DNA of 49,132 nt from Hymenobacter elongatus (GCF_004745955.1 NZ_SRLD01000040.1:1-49132), one strand, 5' to 3'. Positions 24,048-33,343 are shown, counted from the stretch's first letter. Translations and numbers: made by a program. The notes: generated by a model not told the origin, from the sequence alone.

Positions 24048-24362
24048 ATGTCCTACCACTCGAGCCCCGAAAACGTGCGCGTGCCGCAACACCTGAGCGA
24101 AGCAGACCTGCGCCAGTCTCTGGATGAGCTGGATGCTAAGATTAAAACGCTTCGTAACCGGGTGCATGCCACGGCCGCCAACTCCCAGAATACCTACCAC
24201 GAGCACATTGCCGCCCTGGAAATGAAGCGCACCAAGCTGGCCGACCTCATTGGGCCGGCCGCCGCGCCCGGCACCCAACCCACCGAGCGTCCTTCCAGCG
24301 CCTGGGACGAGATTCGCCGGGGCATCGACACCCTGCGCGAAGACTTACGCAACATCATTTAG
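24048..24362 (+). CDS. Small coiled-coil protein, 104 aa
   Basis: Starts MSYHSSPENVRVPQHLSEAD; the frame is open upstream to 23946, but the ATG at 24048 is preferred because the upstream part is AT-rich leader. The centre (about 19-66) is a coiled coil (LRQSLDELDAKIKTLRNRVH .. YHEHIAALEMKRTKLADL) and a C-terminal helix IRRGIDTLREDLRNII follows. No family recognised with confidence; resembles short soluble coiled-coil proteins of unknown function. The lipoprotein gene starts 9 bp after it, implying an operon. Confidence 0.65.
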   Translation: MSYHSSPENVRVPQHLSEADLRQSLDELDAKIKTLRNRVHATAANSQNTYHEHIAALEMKRTKLADLIGPAAAPGTQPTERPSSAWDEIRRGIDTLREDLRNII

Positions 24363-24371
24363 GTCCATACC

Positions 24372-24686
24372 ATGAAGATCTTTTTCCCGCTCGCGGCCCT
24401 TGTGGCTACCCTGGTGTTGCCGGCCTGCACGGCACAGGAAAGTTTTCAGAATGCGGAGAACTGCTCCAAAGTCGCCGTCGGCATGAGCGAGCAGCAGGTG
24501 CGCGGCATCATGGGGGCACCCACGGGCGAAGATGCCGGCGAAAACAACGGCAAGACCTGGTCGTACCTGTTTGGCAGCGCCACCGACACCCAGCCTATCC
24601 GCATCCAGTTCGACGCAGCGGGGCTGGTAGCAACCACCACCTGCGCCCCCGAGGCGTCGGGCAAAGAGCGCCCGACCGGCAATTAA
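24372..24686 (+). CDS. Small lipoprotein with SmpA/OmlA (BamE)-like fold
   Basis: 104 residues. A signal peptide with lipobox LPAC (cysteine 19) puts it in the periplasm or outer membrane. The mature part carries the pattern VAVGMSEQQVRGIMGAPTGE followed by KTWSYLFG and IRIQFDAAGLV, typical of the SmpA/OmlA fold of BamE-like proteins (Gx[ST]xxxVxxxxGxP...W.Y). Function of such short single-domain relatives is mostly unknown. It follows the coiled-coil gene by 9 bp and is ended by a strong terminator. Confidence 0.85.
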   Translation: MKIFFPLAALVATLVLPACTAQESFQNAENCSKVAVGMSEQQVRGIMGAPTGEDAGENNGKTWSYLFGSATDTQPIRIQFDAAGLVATTTCAPEASGKERPTGN

Positions 24687-24710
24687 TATCCAGCCTTCAC
24701 CGTATCACGC

Positions 24711-24750
24711 GCTGCCCCGACTCCGGCTGGAATCGGGGCAGCGTGTTTTT
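24711..24750 (+). terminator. Rho-independent terminator
   Basis: A 10-bp stem (gctgccccga / tcggggcagc) followed by gtgttttt ends the two-gene operon at 24686. Confidence 0.8.
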
Positions 24751-24879
24751 GGGGCGTTACCATTCGGGCGGGTTTTCGGCAGGTCAGCCGCCGGATTTAC
24801 CGTTCGCCCAAAACTTCTTTCCTGCAGGGCCAGCACACGCTAGGTTTGAGGCATCATTCACCTCCAACCTGCTTCTGCT

Positions 24880-25815
24880 ATGAACTTCGCCGCTTCCCTC
24901 CGCCCCCTGCTGGCCGCCCTGCTCCTGACCACGGCCGCGCCCGCTGCCTCCGCCGCTACTATTACTTCCGCCCCTACCACCGGCGACAACGCTGCAGCTC
25001 ACCCCAACTTCACGGTGAAAGTAACCGGCAAGGGCCAGCCCATGCTGCTGATTCCGGGCCTGACCTGCCCCGGAGCCGTGTGGGACGAGACCGTGGCTCA
25101 CTACCAGAAGCAGTACCAATGCCATGTTGTGTCGCTGGCGGGCTTTGGCGGGCAGGCCAGCGCGGCTACCACCACGGCCTTCCTGCAAGGCGTGCGCGAC
25201 CAGCTGCTGGGGTACATCAAGGCGCAGAAGCTCAGCAAGCCCGTCGTGGTGGGGCATAGCCTGGGCGGCTTTATGGGCCTGTGGCTCAGCGCCACCCAGC
25301 CCGAAGCCGTGGGCCCGCTGGTTATTCTTGACTCGCTGCCGTTTATGTCGGCCATTCAAAACCCCGGCCTGACGGCCGAAGCAGCCAAGCCGATGGCGGA
25401 AGGCATGCGCCAGCAGATGAGCAAGGGCAAGATGCCGGCCGCCGCCCAGCGGCAAATGGTGAGCAGCCTCGTAACCGACACGGCCCGCCTGACGCAGGTG
25501 ACGCGCTGGGGCCTGACCTCCGACCCCGCCACCGTGGCCCAGGCCATGTATGAGCTGATGACCACCGACCTGCGCCAGGACCTGGTCCGCATTCAGCAGC
25601 CTACGCTGGTGCTCGGGGCCTGGGCAGCCTACCAGCAGTATGGCTCCACGCTGGAAAGCACCCGCGCTATTTTTGCCCAGCAGTATGCCAGGCTGCCCCA
25701 GCACCGCATCGAAATGTCGGCGGCGGGCAAGCACTTCCTGATGTATGACGATACGCAGTGGTTTTTCAGCCAGGCTGATGCGTTTTTGAAGCAGACGGCT
25801 GTGAGCAAAAAATAA
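24880..25815 (+). CDS. Secreted alpha/beta hydrolase
   Basis: 311 residues. A signal peptide (1-25, AASA-AT) is followed by an alpha/beta-hydrolase fold: PMLLIPGLTCPGAVWDETVA (oxyanion region), VVVGHSLGGFMGLWL with nucleophile Ser in GHSLGG, TLVLGAWAAYQQYG (acid strand) and AAGKHFLMYD with the likely catalytic His. It also has a lid-like helical insert (about 160-235, rich in Met and Gln). Esterase- or lipase-like chemistry is probable; the substrate cannot be inferred. It stands alone, with terminator before it. Confidence 0.88.
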   Translation: MNFAASLRPLLAALLLTTAAPAASAATITSAPTTGDNAAAHPNFTVKVTGKGQPMLLIPGLTCPGAVWDETVAHYQKQYQCHVVSLAGFGGQASAATTTAFLQGVRDQLLGYIKAQKLSKPVVVGHSLGGFMGLWLSATQPEAVGPLVILDSLPFMSAIQNPGLTAEAAKPMAEGMRQQMSKGKMPAAAQRQMVSSLVTDTARLTQVTRWGLTSDPATVAQAMYELMTTDLRQDLVRIQQPTLVLGAWAAYQQYGSTLESTRAIFAQQYARLPQHRIEMSAAGKHFLMYDDTQWFFSQADAFLKQTAVSKK

Positions 25816-25918
25816 AATACCTTCCGGCGCGGCGGGCTTAGGGCAACTTGTCGGCTAGCCTGCCGCGCCAAAAAAAGTATTGACCTTGCCATCCTGCTTT
25901 ATGCCGAACCAACCCGTT

Positions 25919-26503
25919 ATGTCCCCTGCCTTAGACCTGAATGGCCTGCGGCTGGAATTATCGGTAAAGGCCAAAAACGGCCTTGACTTTATCGTTGCCG
26001 CCAGCCTGCTCTGGTCCGTCATCACCTTCATCTGGACCTTACCCAACAGCCCCGCGCGAAACGGTATGCTCACCTTCTTCGTGGGTGGGGCCATGCTGCC
26101 GATGGCGCTGCTTTTCTCCAAGCTGCTACGCACTACCTGGACGATTAAGAGCAACCCGCTCCAGCCCCTGGGGTTGTGGCTGAACGTGGCCCAGCTGTTC
26201 TATTTCCCCATTCTGCTGTTTATCTACTCCAGGTACCCGCAGCATTTTGTGATGACCTACGGCATTATTACCGGGGCCCACTTCTTCCCCTACGCCTGGT
26301 TTTACAATACCCGTTCCTTTGCCGTCATGGCCGGCATTATATCGGTGGGCTGCCTGCTGATCGGTACCCAAGCTCCCGTAGGCAAGCTGTACTTTATTCC
26401 CGGGTTTATAGTGTGCTCCCTGCTGACGCTGGCCGGATTCCTGTACGTTTCTTACCAACGCAACCGCAGGCTCTACAACACCTCAATGACTGCTGCAGTC
26501 TGA
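25919..26503 (+). CDS. DUF7010-like integral membrane protein
   Basis: 194 residues from ATG 25919; in-frame ATGs at 25901 and 25880 are alternatives. The body has five to six membrane helices: IVAASLLWSVITFIWTLP, MLTFFVGGAMLPMALLF, LNVAQLFYFPILLFIY, FFPYAWFYN, FAVMAGIISVGCLLIG and IPGFIVCSLLTLAGFLYVS. It resembles the DUF7010 proteins of Bacteroidota by pattern (LRLELSVKAKNGLDFIVAAS near the front), function unknown. A sensor kinase starts 34 bp downstream, so they are probably co-transcribed, and it may be the partner or target of that two-component system. Confidence 0.7.
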   Translation: MSPALDLNGLRLELSVKAKNGLDFIVAASLLWSVITFIWTLPNSPARNGMLTFFVGGAMLPMALLFSKLLRTTWTIKSNPLQPLGLWLNVAQLFYFPILLFIYSRYPQHFVMTYGIITGAHFFPYAWFYNTRSFAVMAGIISVGCLLIGTQAPVGKLYFIPGFIVCSLLTLAGFLYVSYQRNRRLYNTSMTAAV

Positions 26504-26537
26504 CGAGCGGCCGGCACTCCCGTTCATTTTTCCGCTT

Positions 26538-27626
26538 ATGCTGCCCTTTACCCGCCGTCGGCTTTACTGGCTGTTGCAGATTCTCTGCTGGGGGCTGTAT
26601 GCCCTGCTGGGCATCACTGTTTTTAAAGTCATGGGCCGGCTCACGCTGGGATATGTCCTGTCCCAGGTGCTCATCGTGGCTCTCAATATCGGTACTTCCC
26701 ACCTGTTGCGCGACCTTATTCGGCGCGGCCGGTGGCTGCGGCTGCCGGTATTGGCAGTGGTGCCGCGCCTGCTGGTGGCCAACTTCCTGTTGTCGCTGGT
26801 GACGCAGCTGGTCATTTCGGCCATCATGATGTTCGTTTTCGACGTCTTTAAGCCCGCCGACTTCAGCTGGCTGATGCTGCTGCTGTATACTTTCTACGCC
26901 AACTTCGTGTTCTGGCTCTGGTCGGTGCTCTACTTTGGCCTGCATTACCTCGACAGCTACAAGCAGGCCGAGGTGGATAAATGGAAGCTGGCGGCGGCCG
27001 TGCACGAAGCCGAAATGCGCACGCTGAAGACCCAGATCAACCCGCACTTCATGTTCAATGGGCTCAACAACATCCGGGCGCTGGTGACGGAAAACCCCGG
27101 CCGGGCCCGCGACATGATTACCCACCTGTCCGATTTGCTGCGCTACTCCATTCAGCTCAACAGCACCGAGAAAGTACCGCTGGCCCGCGAGCTGGAAATA
27201 GTGGAGCACTACCTGCAGCTCGAAGCCATGCAGCTGGAAGAGCGCCTGACGTATACCCTGGCCGTGGCGCCCGAAGCCCTGGAGGTCCTTATTCCGCCCA
27301 TGACCTTGCAGCTGCTGGTCGAAAACGCCATTAAGCACGGCATCGCGCCCCGGCCCGAAGGTGGTCAGATTGTGCTGCACGCCGCCGTAGCCGGCGCGCA
27401 GTTGCTGGTGGCCGTGCGCAACACCGGCCACTACCAGCCCCAGCCGGGCCACGACGGCATCGGGCTGCGCAATGCCCGGGAGCGGCTGCAGCTGCTTTTC
27501 GGCCCGTCGGCCACGCTGCACATCGGCCCCGATGCGGTGGTTCCCGATACGGTACTGGCCGAGCTGCGCCTGCCCGCCGGGCGGCCGCTACCAGCCGCCC
27601 GGGCCGAGGCGGCTATTGCTATGTAA
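26538..27626 (+). CDS. LytS/YehU-type sensor histidine kinase
   Basis: 362 residues. Four membrane helices lie in the first 135 residues, with no obvious periplasmic sensor. The His_kinase module follows: QINPHFMFNGLNN with the phosphoacceptor H170, then the catalytic ATPase domain with N-box LVENAIKHGIA (N263) and G-box GHDGIGLRNARERL. Phosphate would pass to the LytTR regulator encoded 56 bp downstream. Members sense membrane or cell-surface cues. It follows a membrane protein gene by 34 bp, and all three probably form one operon. Confidence 0.92.
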   Translation: MLPFTRRRLYWLLQILCWGLYALLGITVFKVMGRLTLGYVLSQVLIVALNIGTSHLLRDLIRRGRWLRLPVLAVVPRLLVANFLLSLVTQLVISAIMMFVFDVFKPADFSWLMLLLYTFYANFVFWLWSVLYFGLHYLDSYKQAEVDKWKLAAAVHEAEMRTLKTQINPHFMFNGLNNIRALVTENPGRARDMITHLSDLLRYSIQLNSTEKVPLARELEIVEHYLQLEAMQLEERLTYTLAVAPEALEVLIPPMTLQLLVENAIKHGIAPRPEGGQIVLHAAVAGAQLLVAVRNTGHYQPQPGHDGIGLRNARERLQLLFGPSATLHIGPDAVVPDTVLAELRLPAGRPLPAARAEAAIAM

Positions 27627-27682
27627 ATGGCCCTACTTTTACTACGTTGCCCGCTTTTCCTACCGCTTGCCCGTCGTGTGCT

Positions 27683-28420
27683 ATGAATGCCCTGTTGGTT
27701 GATGATTCGCGGTTGGCCCGCACCGAGCTGCGCCGTCTGCTGCAAGCGTTTCCCGAGGTTGTGGTCGTGGGGGAAGCGCGGCATGCGGCCGAAGCCCGCC
27801 AGCAAATCGAGCAGCTCCGGCCCGCGCTGCTGTTTCTGGATATTCACATGCCCGGCGAAACCGGCTTCCAGCTGCTGGCTTCCCTGGAAGCAGCGCCGCA
27901 CGTCATCTTCACTACTGCCTACGACGAATATGCGGTGCGGGCTTTCGAGGTGAATGCCCTCGACTACCTGCTAAAGCCCATCAGCGAAGCCCGCCTGACC
28001 GTGGCCCTGGACAAAGCCCGCGCCCAGCTGCTGGCCCCCGCCCCCGCTCCCAGCATTATCCCCGACGAAGCCGCCGCCACGCCCTTATCCGCCCAGGACC
28101 AGGTATTCGTGAAAGACGGCGAGCGGTGCTGGTTCGTGCGCCTGGCCGACATCAAGCTGTTCGAAATCAATGGCAGCTACACCCAGATTTATTTCGAGCA
28201 GCACCGTCCGCTCATTCCGCGCACCCTCCAGCACCTGGAAGCCCGCCTCGACCCGAAGATTTTTTTTCGGGCTAACCGTCAGCAGATTATCAACCTGAAA
28301 TGGATTGAGAATATTGAGCCGTGGTTCAGCAATACGCTCAAAATAAAGCTCCGTGCAGGCCCGGAGGTGGAAGTATCGCGCAAGCAGTCGGTGCTATTCC
28401 GGGAGTTGCTCAGCTTGTAA
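27683..28420 (+). CDS. LytTR-family response regulator
   Basis: 245 residues from ATG 27683. The receiver domain (1-118) has acidic pair D7/D8, phosphoacceptor D53 (LLFLDIHMPG), the T/A switch in IFTTAYDEYA and K98 in DYLLKPI. A linker with many prolines and alanines leads to a LytTR DNA-binding domain (about 140-245): VFVKDGERCWFVRLADIKLF .. YTQIYFEQHRPLIPRTLQHL .. FFRANRQQIINLKWIENIEP. It should bind imperfect direct repeats at its target promoters. Paired with the kinase just upstream. Confidence 0.93.
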   Translation: MNALLVDDSRLARTELRRLLQAFPEVVVVGEARHAAEARQQIEQLRPALLFLDIHMPGETGFQLLASLEAAPHVIFTTAYDEYAVRAFEVNALDYLLKPISEARLTVALDKARAQLLAPAPAPSIIPDEAAATPLSAQDQVFVKDGERCWFVRLADIKLFEINGSYTQIYFEQHRPLIPRTLQHLEARLDPKIFFRANRQQIINLKWIENIEPWFSNTLKIKLRAGPEVEVSRKQSVLFRELLSL

Positions 28421-28574
28421 GGTAGCTTCTTCAACTACTGGTGTCTGCGGCGCGGGAACTAACTCATTTCCTCAGGGCTTTGTAGGGAAAATGCGCATCT
28501 TTTCGGTGGCATTATTAGTATACTATTGCACAAAACCCTGACATTCCCGATTGGGGTATTTCTGTTGTTTCCTT

Positions 28575-28838
28575 ATGAAAAAACTACTAAACATAGTTGC
28601 GCTTGGCTTGCTGATTACGGGTGTATCCTGCTCTCAGGATACCGTTCGGCAAGGCGGGAACCCAAAATCGTACAAGTCCGTCTCGACCAACTCGGGTCGC
28701 CGGGCCAACGACAAATCCCAATTCAAAAAGCGCCGTAGCCCCGGTTTTGGGGTCGATTTGAACGCCCGCAACCCCTACAAGTCGGGAACGGTAGCGGCCC
28801 CCAAAGGCTACAAATTCGACAAAAATCCCGGCCGATAG
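28575..28838 (+). CDS. Small basic lipoprotein, 87 aa
   Basis: Starts MKKLLNIVALGLLITGVSCS; the signal peptide ends with a lipobox-like TGVSC (cysteine 19). The mature part is short, basic and repetitive in character (SKSVSTNSGRR.., FKKRRSPGFG.., YKSGTVAAPKGYKFDKN), with no predicted fold. An alternative ATG at 28551 would spoil the signal peptide. Resembles small, basic, surface lipoproteins in Bacteroidota; no function known. Confidence 0.7.
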   Translation: MKKLLNIVALGLLITGVSCSQDTVRQGGNPKSYKSVSTNSGRRANDKSQFKKRRSPGFGVDLNARNPYKSGTVAAPKGYKFDKNPGR

Positions 28839-28867
28839 TCTGGGTTTCCACGCTGCTACTTTGCCTG

Positions 28868-28899
28868 ACGCCCCATCGGAATAGTTCCGGCGGGGCGTT
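28868..28899. terminator. Terminator-like hairpin
   Basis: An acgcccc / ggggcgt stem, with further pairing of tccg and cgga inside, lies 30 bp past the lipoprotein stop. A weak T-rich tail follows. Confidence 0.55.
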
Positions 28900-29053
28900 G
28901 TCGTTGGGCGCAGTAGCGCGTTTCCAGTATGGTTGCCGGGTTTCCTGATGATATGTAACTCACTGACTAACATACTACACGAACGTTAACAGGGAATTTG
29001 GTAGCGTTAGTCGAAAAGGACTACCGACAGCCCGACAAGTAGACCTGATTGGG

Positions 29054-29065
29054 CGTAAATTTACG
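29054..29065. promoter_or_regulatory. Palindrome cgtaaatttacg upstream of the subtilase gene
   Basis: A perfect 12-bp palindrome 28 bp before the subtilase start, overlapping a taaattta stretch that resembles a Bacteroidota -7 box (TAnnTTTG with one mismatch). May be promoter or operator. Function inferred from position only. Confidence 0.35.
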
Positions 29066-29092
29066 TACCTCCTTCCTGAATCGCCGAAACCC

Positions 29093-31915
29093 GTGCATAT
29101 GTCCCAACTCTTACGCTTCCTGTTGTTTGTGTGTCTGGCCTGGGTGCCGCTGGTGGGCGTAGGGCAGATGGTGCCACCGCAGCTGCCGGGCACGCTGGTA
29201 TTCAAGCTCAAACCAGCATTTCGGGGGCAGCTCACTACTACTGACGCGCTTCCTTTTGTGCTGACCCAAGCACTGGAACAAATTGGGGCGACCGAAATCC
29301 GGCAGAAATTCCCGCGCACCCTGCCCGGCAGCACCGAAATACCCGGCTCGGTCGACCTTCGGCTGGTGTACCAGATTCGGCTGCAAGAAGATATGGCGGT
29401 GGCCAAAGCTTGCCGCACGCTGCTGCAAACCGGCGTGCTGGAGTATGCCGAGCCGCTGAACTACCGCGCGCCGCTGTACCAGCCCAACGACCCGCTGGCC
29501 GACTCGACGAATGCCACGGGCCAGTTTTACCTGAAAAATATTCGGGCTTACCGCGCCTGGGACATTACCAAGGGCGACACGAGCATGGTTATCGGCATCA
29601 CCGACACGGGCACGCGCTACAGCCACGAGGATCTGCGCAACCAGCTCAAGAAAAACTACGCCGACCCCATCGACGGCATCGACAACGACAACGACGGCTA
29701 CACCGACAATTTTCGCGGCTGGGACATGGCCGATAACGACAACGACGCCTCTACCAACCCCGCCGTGTTCCAACCCGTGCACGGCATTCTGGTAGCCGGC
29801 TGTGCCGTGGCCGAACCCGACAATGGCAAAGGCCTGGCGGGCGTGGGGTTCAAGTGTAAATACCTGCCGCTCAAGATTTATCCGAATACGGCTACCGGCA
29901 GCTTCGCCGGCTTCGAGGCCATTGTGTACGCCGCCGACCATGGCTGTCAGGTTATCAACCTTTCGTGGGGCAGTGTCGGCAGCCCCTCGCAGTTCGAGCA
30001 GGATGTTATTACCTACGCTACCATCAACCGTAACGCCGTGGTGGTAGCCGCCGCCGGCAATACCAACGCCGACCTGGACTTCTACCCCGCCAGCTACGAC
30101 CATGTTGTTTCCGTGGCGGCCCTGGCTCCCAACGACGAGAAATCGGGACCCGCTACGTATAGCAGTCACGTTTCATTGTCGGCCCCGGGCGAGCAGATAC
30201 TCACCATTCTCGGCAACAACGACAGCGACTATTTCCCCGTGAACGGCTCCTCCTTCGCCTCGCCGCTGGTAGCCGGTGCGGCGGCCCTGGTGCGCACGCG
30301 CTTCCCTCAGTTCACGGCCCAGCAGGTAGCGGCTCAGCTGCGCCAAACTGCCGATGACATCTATGCTCTGCCCGGCAACGCAACCTTGCGGGGTAAGCTT
30401 GGCACCGGCCGCCTGAACGTGCATCGGGCCGTGAGCCTGACCGACCAGCGCGAGGCCCGCATTTTGAGTAGCCAGCTGCTGCCCGCCCGCCAGGCCTACC
30501 AGCCCACCGACACGTTTCAGCTGCGCATTGAAGTTCAAAACCTGCTTCAGCCCGTGGCTGGCCTCACCATCACGCTCACTTCGTTGTCGCCGTATTTGAG
30601 CGTGCGCCAGGGTGCTTTCGTGGTGGGCGACTTACCTACCCTGGCCCGCACGACCAACACGAGCACTCCTTTCCGGCTGGTAGTGGCCGATGTGGTGCCC
30701 ATCAACACCCGCGCGGTGCTGCGCTACCGCCTCACTGCCAGCAATGGCTACCAAACCGACCAGTTTCTGACGGTCGTGCTCAATCCCGACTACGTGGTGC
30801 TCGATGCCAGCGACCTGCACCTTACCCTGACCAGCCGGGGCAACCTGGGCTACGATGGGCTGGGCTCCGACCTGGGCCAGAGCGTGACCTACAAAGGCAG
30901 CGCACCGCTCCTCTATGAAGGCGGCCTGATGGTAGCCACTTCGCCCACCCGCGTTTCCGACCGGGTACGCAATGAGCGCAACCAGGTCAATCAGGATTTT
31001 TACGCCCTCAGCCAGATAACGCTCAGTCGCCAGCCCCTGCGGGCAACTCAGGAAGCTACCGGACTCCTGCAGGATTCCTTGCCCAGCCTCAAGCGCACCA
31101 GCACCGTGGGCGTACGCATCCGGCAGCGCGGCTACGCCTGGTCTACTCCCGCCGACCGCAACTACGCCATCGTGGAATATGAGCTTCAAAACCTGACGCC
31201 CGACACGTTGAAGCCACTCTATGCCGGCTTGTTTATGGACTGGGATATTCTGCCCGAGGCCAACCGTAACGCTGCTGCCTGGGACTCAGCGCGGGCCTTA
31301 GGCTACGTGTATGATCGGGGAAATCCAACGGTATACACGGGCGTAAAGCTGCTGCAAGGCGGAACACCTGCCTGTTATTCCATCAATAACAATGCGGGCC
31401 AGGGCACGCCCGTCCGTTTGGCCGACGGCTTCAGTAACGCCGAGAAATTCCTGACGCTGAGCAACAAAGCCCGCCAAAGCACTGCGGGTGTTACCATCGG
31501 CACCGATGTGTCGCAGGTGGTAGGCGCGGCCTTGGCCCGGCTAGCCCCCGGCGACTCTGTGGTAGTGGCTTTTGCCGTGCTGGGCGCGCCCACCCTGGCG
31601 GCTTTGCAAGCTGCGGCCGACGCGGCTCAGGCCCGCTACAACCTGGTGCTCCCCACCCGGCAAGCCACGGAACAAGCGCTCTGGCAGGTGTACCCGAATC
31701 CGGCCCGTTCCCGACTGTGGGTAGAGGTTCCGGCGGCGGTGGGCAGCACTCAGCTGCGCCTGTTCACCCACCTGGGCCAGCTCGTTCTGGAGCAGCCTTT
31801 CGTGGGTTCGCGAGGCCAAGTGGATGTGCGGGGCCTGCCGGCGGGTATGTATCTGCTGCAGCTGACTGGTCCGAGGGGGGTACTCTCGCGGCGGGTTGTG
31901 ATTGGAGCGGAGTAA
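29093..31915 (+). CDS. T9SS-secreted subtilisin-like serine protease (S8)
   Basis: 940 residues; a start at the second ATG (29099) is equally possible. A signal peptide (about 1-25) and a propeptide-like region (about 30-125) precede the S8 catalytic domain (about 155-440). The triad is visible: Asp171 in GITDTGTRYSHEDL, His230 in VHGILVAG (HGxxVAG instead of the usual HGTHVAG) and Ser387 in NGSSFASPLVAG; oxyanion Asn323 is in AAAGNTNAD. Several beta-sandwich-like segments (about 450-860) follow, then a T9SS sorting domain (about 862-940; ALWQVYPNPARSRLWV .. PAGMYLLQLTG). It is a secreted or surface protease. Possible Ca-binding DIDGIDNDND-like insert (about 191-206). Stands alone. Confidence 0.93.
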   Translation: MHMSQLLRFLLFVCLAWVPLVGVGQMVPPQLPGTLVFKLKPAFRGQLTTTDALPFVLTQALEQIGATEIRQKFPRTLPGSTEIPGSVDLRLVYQIRLQEDMAVAKACRTLLQTGVLEYAEPLNYRAPLYQPNDPLADSTNATGQFYLKNIRAYRAWDITKGDTSMVIGITDTGTRYSHEDLRNQLKKNYADPIDGIDNDNDGYTDNFRGWDMADNDNDASTNPAVFQPVHGILVAGCAVAEPDNGKGLAGVGFKCKYLPLKIYPNTATGSFAGFEAIVYAADHGCQVINLSWGSVGSPSQFEQDVITYATINRNAVVVAAAGNTNADLDFYPASYDHVVSVAALAPNDEKSGPATYSSHVSLSAPGEQILTILGNNDSDYFPVNGSSFASPLVAGAAALVRTRFPQFTAQQVAAQLRQTADDIYALPGNATLRGKLGTGRLNVHRAVSLTDQREARILSSQLLPARQAYQPTDTFQLRIEVQNLLQPVAGLTITLTSLSPYLSVRQGAFVVGDLPTLARTTNTSTPFRLVVADVVPINTRAVLRYRLTASNGYQTDQFLTVVLNPDYVVLDASDLHLTLTSRGNLGYDGLGSDLGQSVTYKGSAPLLYEGGLMVATSPTRVSDRVRNERNQVNQDFYALSQITLSRQPLRATQEATGLLQDSLPSLKRTSTVGVRIRQRGYAWSTPADRNYAIVEYELQNLTPDTLKPLYAGLFMDWDILPEANRNAAAWDSARALGYVYDRGNPTVYTGVKLLQGGTPACYSINNNAGQGTPVRLADGFSNAEKFLTLSNKARQSTAGVTIGTDVSQVVGAALARLAPGDSVVVAFAVLGAPTLAALQAAADAAQARYNLVLPTRQATEQALWQVYPNPARSRLWVEVPAAVGSTQLRLFTHLGQLVLEQPFVGSRGQVDVRGLPAGMYLLQLTGPRGVLSRRVVIGAE

Positions 31916-31968
31916 GGGACTTATTTCGCCTCAATAGCTACTTGGTCGGTCAGACTACCGCAAACAAA

Positions 31969-31997
31969 AACCGGCTCCGGAAAGTCCCGGGGCCGGT
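31969..31997 (-). terminator. Terminator between convergent genes
   Basis: Stem aaccggctccgg/ccggggccggtt with one bulge each side; on the minus strand it ends in a T-run (tttttg), so it mainly serves the 32031-32375 gene, but it also lies just after the subtilase. Confidence 0.7.
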
Positions 31998-32030
31998 TGC
32001 CAGAAAATCGGACAGCAGAGCAAGCAGGGT

Positions 32031-32375
32031 TTAAAGCGCCAACGCCAGCCATTCTTCATCGGTGAGGCCGTAATCGGCGGGATTGGCGCGTAGCAGTTGA
32101 TGGCGGTCCAGCAGTTCGGCTACGGGCCGGGGCACCACCAGAAAATGGCGGGCCATGTTCTCCAGCGCTCTGCGCCCACGCCGAATCCAGAAAGTGCCCC
32201 GTGCCGGATGTACCTGCACTGTGGGGTCGACGACCAGCGCGGCCTGCAGCCATTCGTCGGCGGAAGCACTGGTAGTATGTTGGCTTCCGTCTAACTCCTG
32301 GCGCAAAAACTGAACAAAGCGGCGTTGGACAGCAGCAGGCAGGGCAGAGAACAAGCAAGGTGCGGCAGTATCCAT
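32031..32375 (-). CDS. Hypothetical protein, 114 aa
   Basis: No family recognised. Soluble, helical, with an aromatic-rich start (CLFSALPAAVQRRFVQFLRQ), a central QVHPARGTFWIRRGRRALEN and a C-terminal DYGLTDEEWLALAL. No signal peptide or membrane helix. A short transcript, with terminator just downstream and a long AT-rich intergenic region upstream. Codon use is native. Confidence 0.6.
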   Translation of the reverse strand: MDTAAPCLFSALPAAVQRRFVQFLRQELDGSQHTTSASADEWLQAALVVDPTVQVHPARGTFWIRRGRRALENMARHFLVVPRPVAELLDRHQLLRANPADYGLTDEEWLALAL

Positions 32376-32952
32376 AACAGAGTGGTTCGAGGAAGATGTA
32401 GGATACTATCCGATACGTGCTTCAGCCGTTTGAGATGCCGCCAGCGGATCATAAATTATCCGGCCGGCTTTGGGCGGCTCACATCAGCTGGTTTCCGCAA
32501 ACGCTCTGAATCCCTGATGCTGCCAATTTCTATGCAATCGGTAGTCCCCTACGCCTTGTAGCTGCGGGGCTATGCATAACGAAGTATTAGAAATTGGCTA
32601 TTTTAATTAGGCAAAATATAAGCAAACAATCTGATGCAGAAAGCAGTAGCTACAAAATCAGTTAATCCCTGTCTGAAATCAATCCTACTGCTACCAGGCA
32701 GCCAATAGGCTTAGCCCATCAAACAAACTAAATTTATTAGCACTATTGGCATAAATGCTCCTTCAGGCGCAGCAAGCACAAGGTCAAATTCTTTGGTATG
32801 GCAGGTTTAATCTTATTTTAATCATACTATTTTGCAGCATACGACTCGTTATTCTTATTTTTTTTCAACCCAATATTTTTAGTTTTCCGATAATATTCGT
32901 AATTTTGGATATGCGTAGAACGAAAAAGACCATCCTGCCTTTTCCTATTCCC
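32376..32952. other. 577-bp intergenic region, AT-rich to the right
   Basis: The right half (about 32580-32910) is markedly AT-rich. A good Bacteroidota -7 box, TAATTTTG, lies at 32900-32907, about 50 bp before the likely start of the next gene. An ORF that begins at 32755 is open but its first part does not look like protein. Nothing else is supported. Confidence 0.4.
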
Positions 32953-33168
32953 ATGCAGCAGTATGCCCGCTGCATAGATGCTTCTCAACGCCCCAGCAAT
33001 CATATCGGCGACTGGCCCGAAGTCGGTGGCGTGTACCCGGTTCAGTATCGGGCCAACGCCCACACCGGCCAGCTCCAGGTGCATGTGCTCGGCTTTTATG
33101 CCGAGCGGCCCTACGGCGCTTTCGGCAACCACCGGTTTGAGCCCGTAGCGCAGTTCTGGCTCAACTAG
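32953..33168 (+). CDS. Hypothetical protein, 71 aa
   Basis: The open frame starts further upstream (32755), but ATG 32953 is preferred: a TAATTTTG promoter box at 32900 would make an ATG at 32911 nearly leaderless. Protein begins MQQYARCIDASQRPSNHIGD; it is small, soluble and aromatic-rich at its end (FGNHRFEPVAQFWLN), with a conserved-looking DWPEVGGVYPVQYR core. Function unknown. It is closed by a strong terminator at 33193-33220. Confidence 0.55.
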   Translation: MQQYARCIDASQRPSNHIGDWPEVGGVYPVQYRANAHTGQLQVHVLGFYAERPYGAFGNHRFEPVAQFWLN

Positions 33169-33192
33169 CACCTGCCAGAGCACTCTGGTAAT

Positions 33193-33220
33193 AGCCACCC
33201 AGCATTGGGTGGCTTTTTTT
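33193..33220 (+). terminator. Rho-independent terminator
   Basis: A 9-bp stem, agccaccca / tgggtggct, with a gcat loop and T8 run closes the 32953-33168 gene. Confidence 0.85.
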
Positions 33221-33343
33221 ATGGCTGCATTTTCACCGCCGCAACGCAGCCGGACCGGGGTCAGCTCCTGCAATAACCGGGCATAGCGCCAGGGTTTCCA
33301 CAACTCCGCACCGTACTTTTAAGGCTTCACGGTTTTTATTCTC

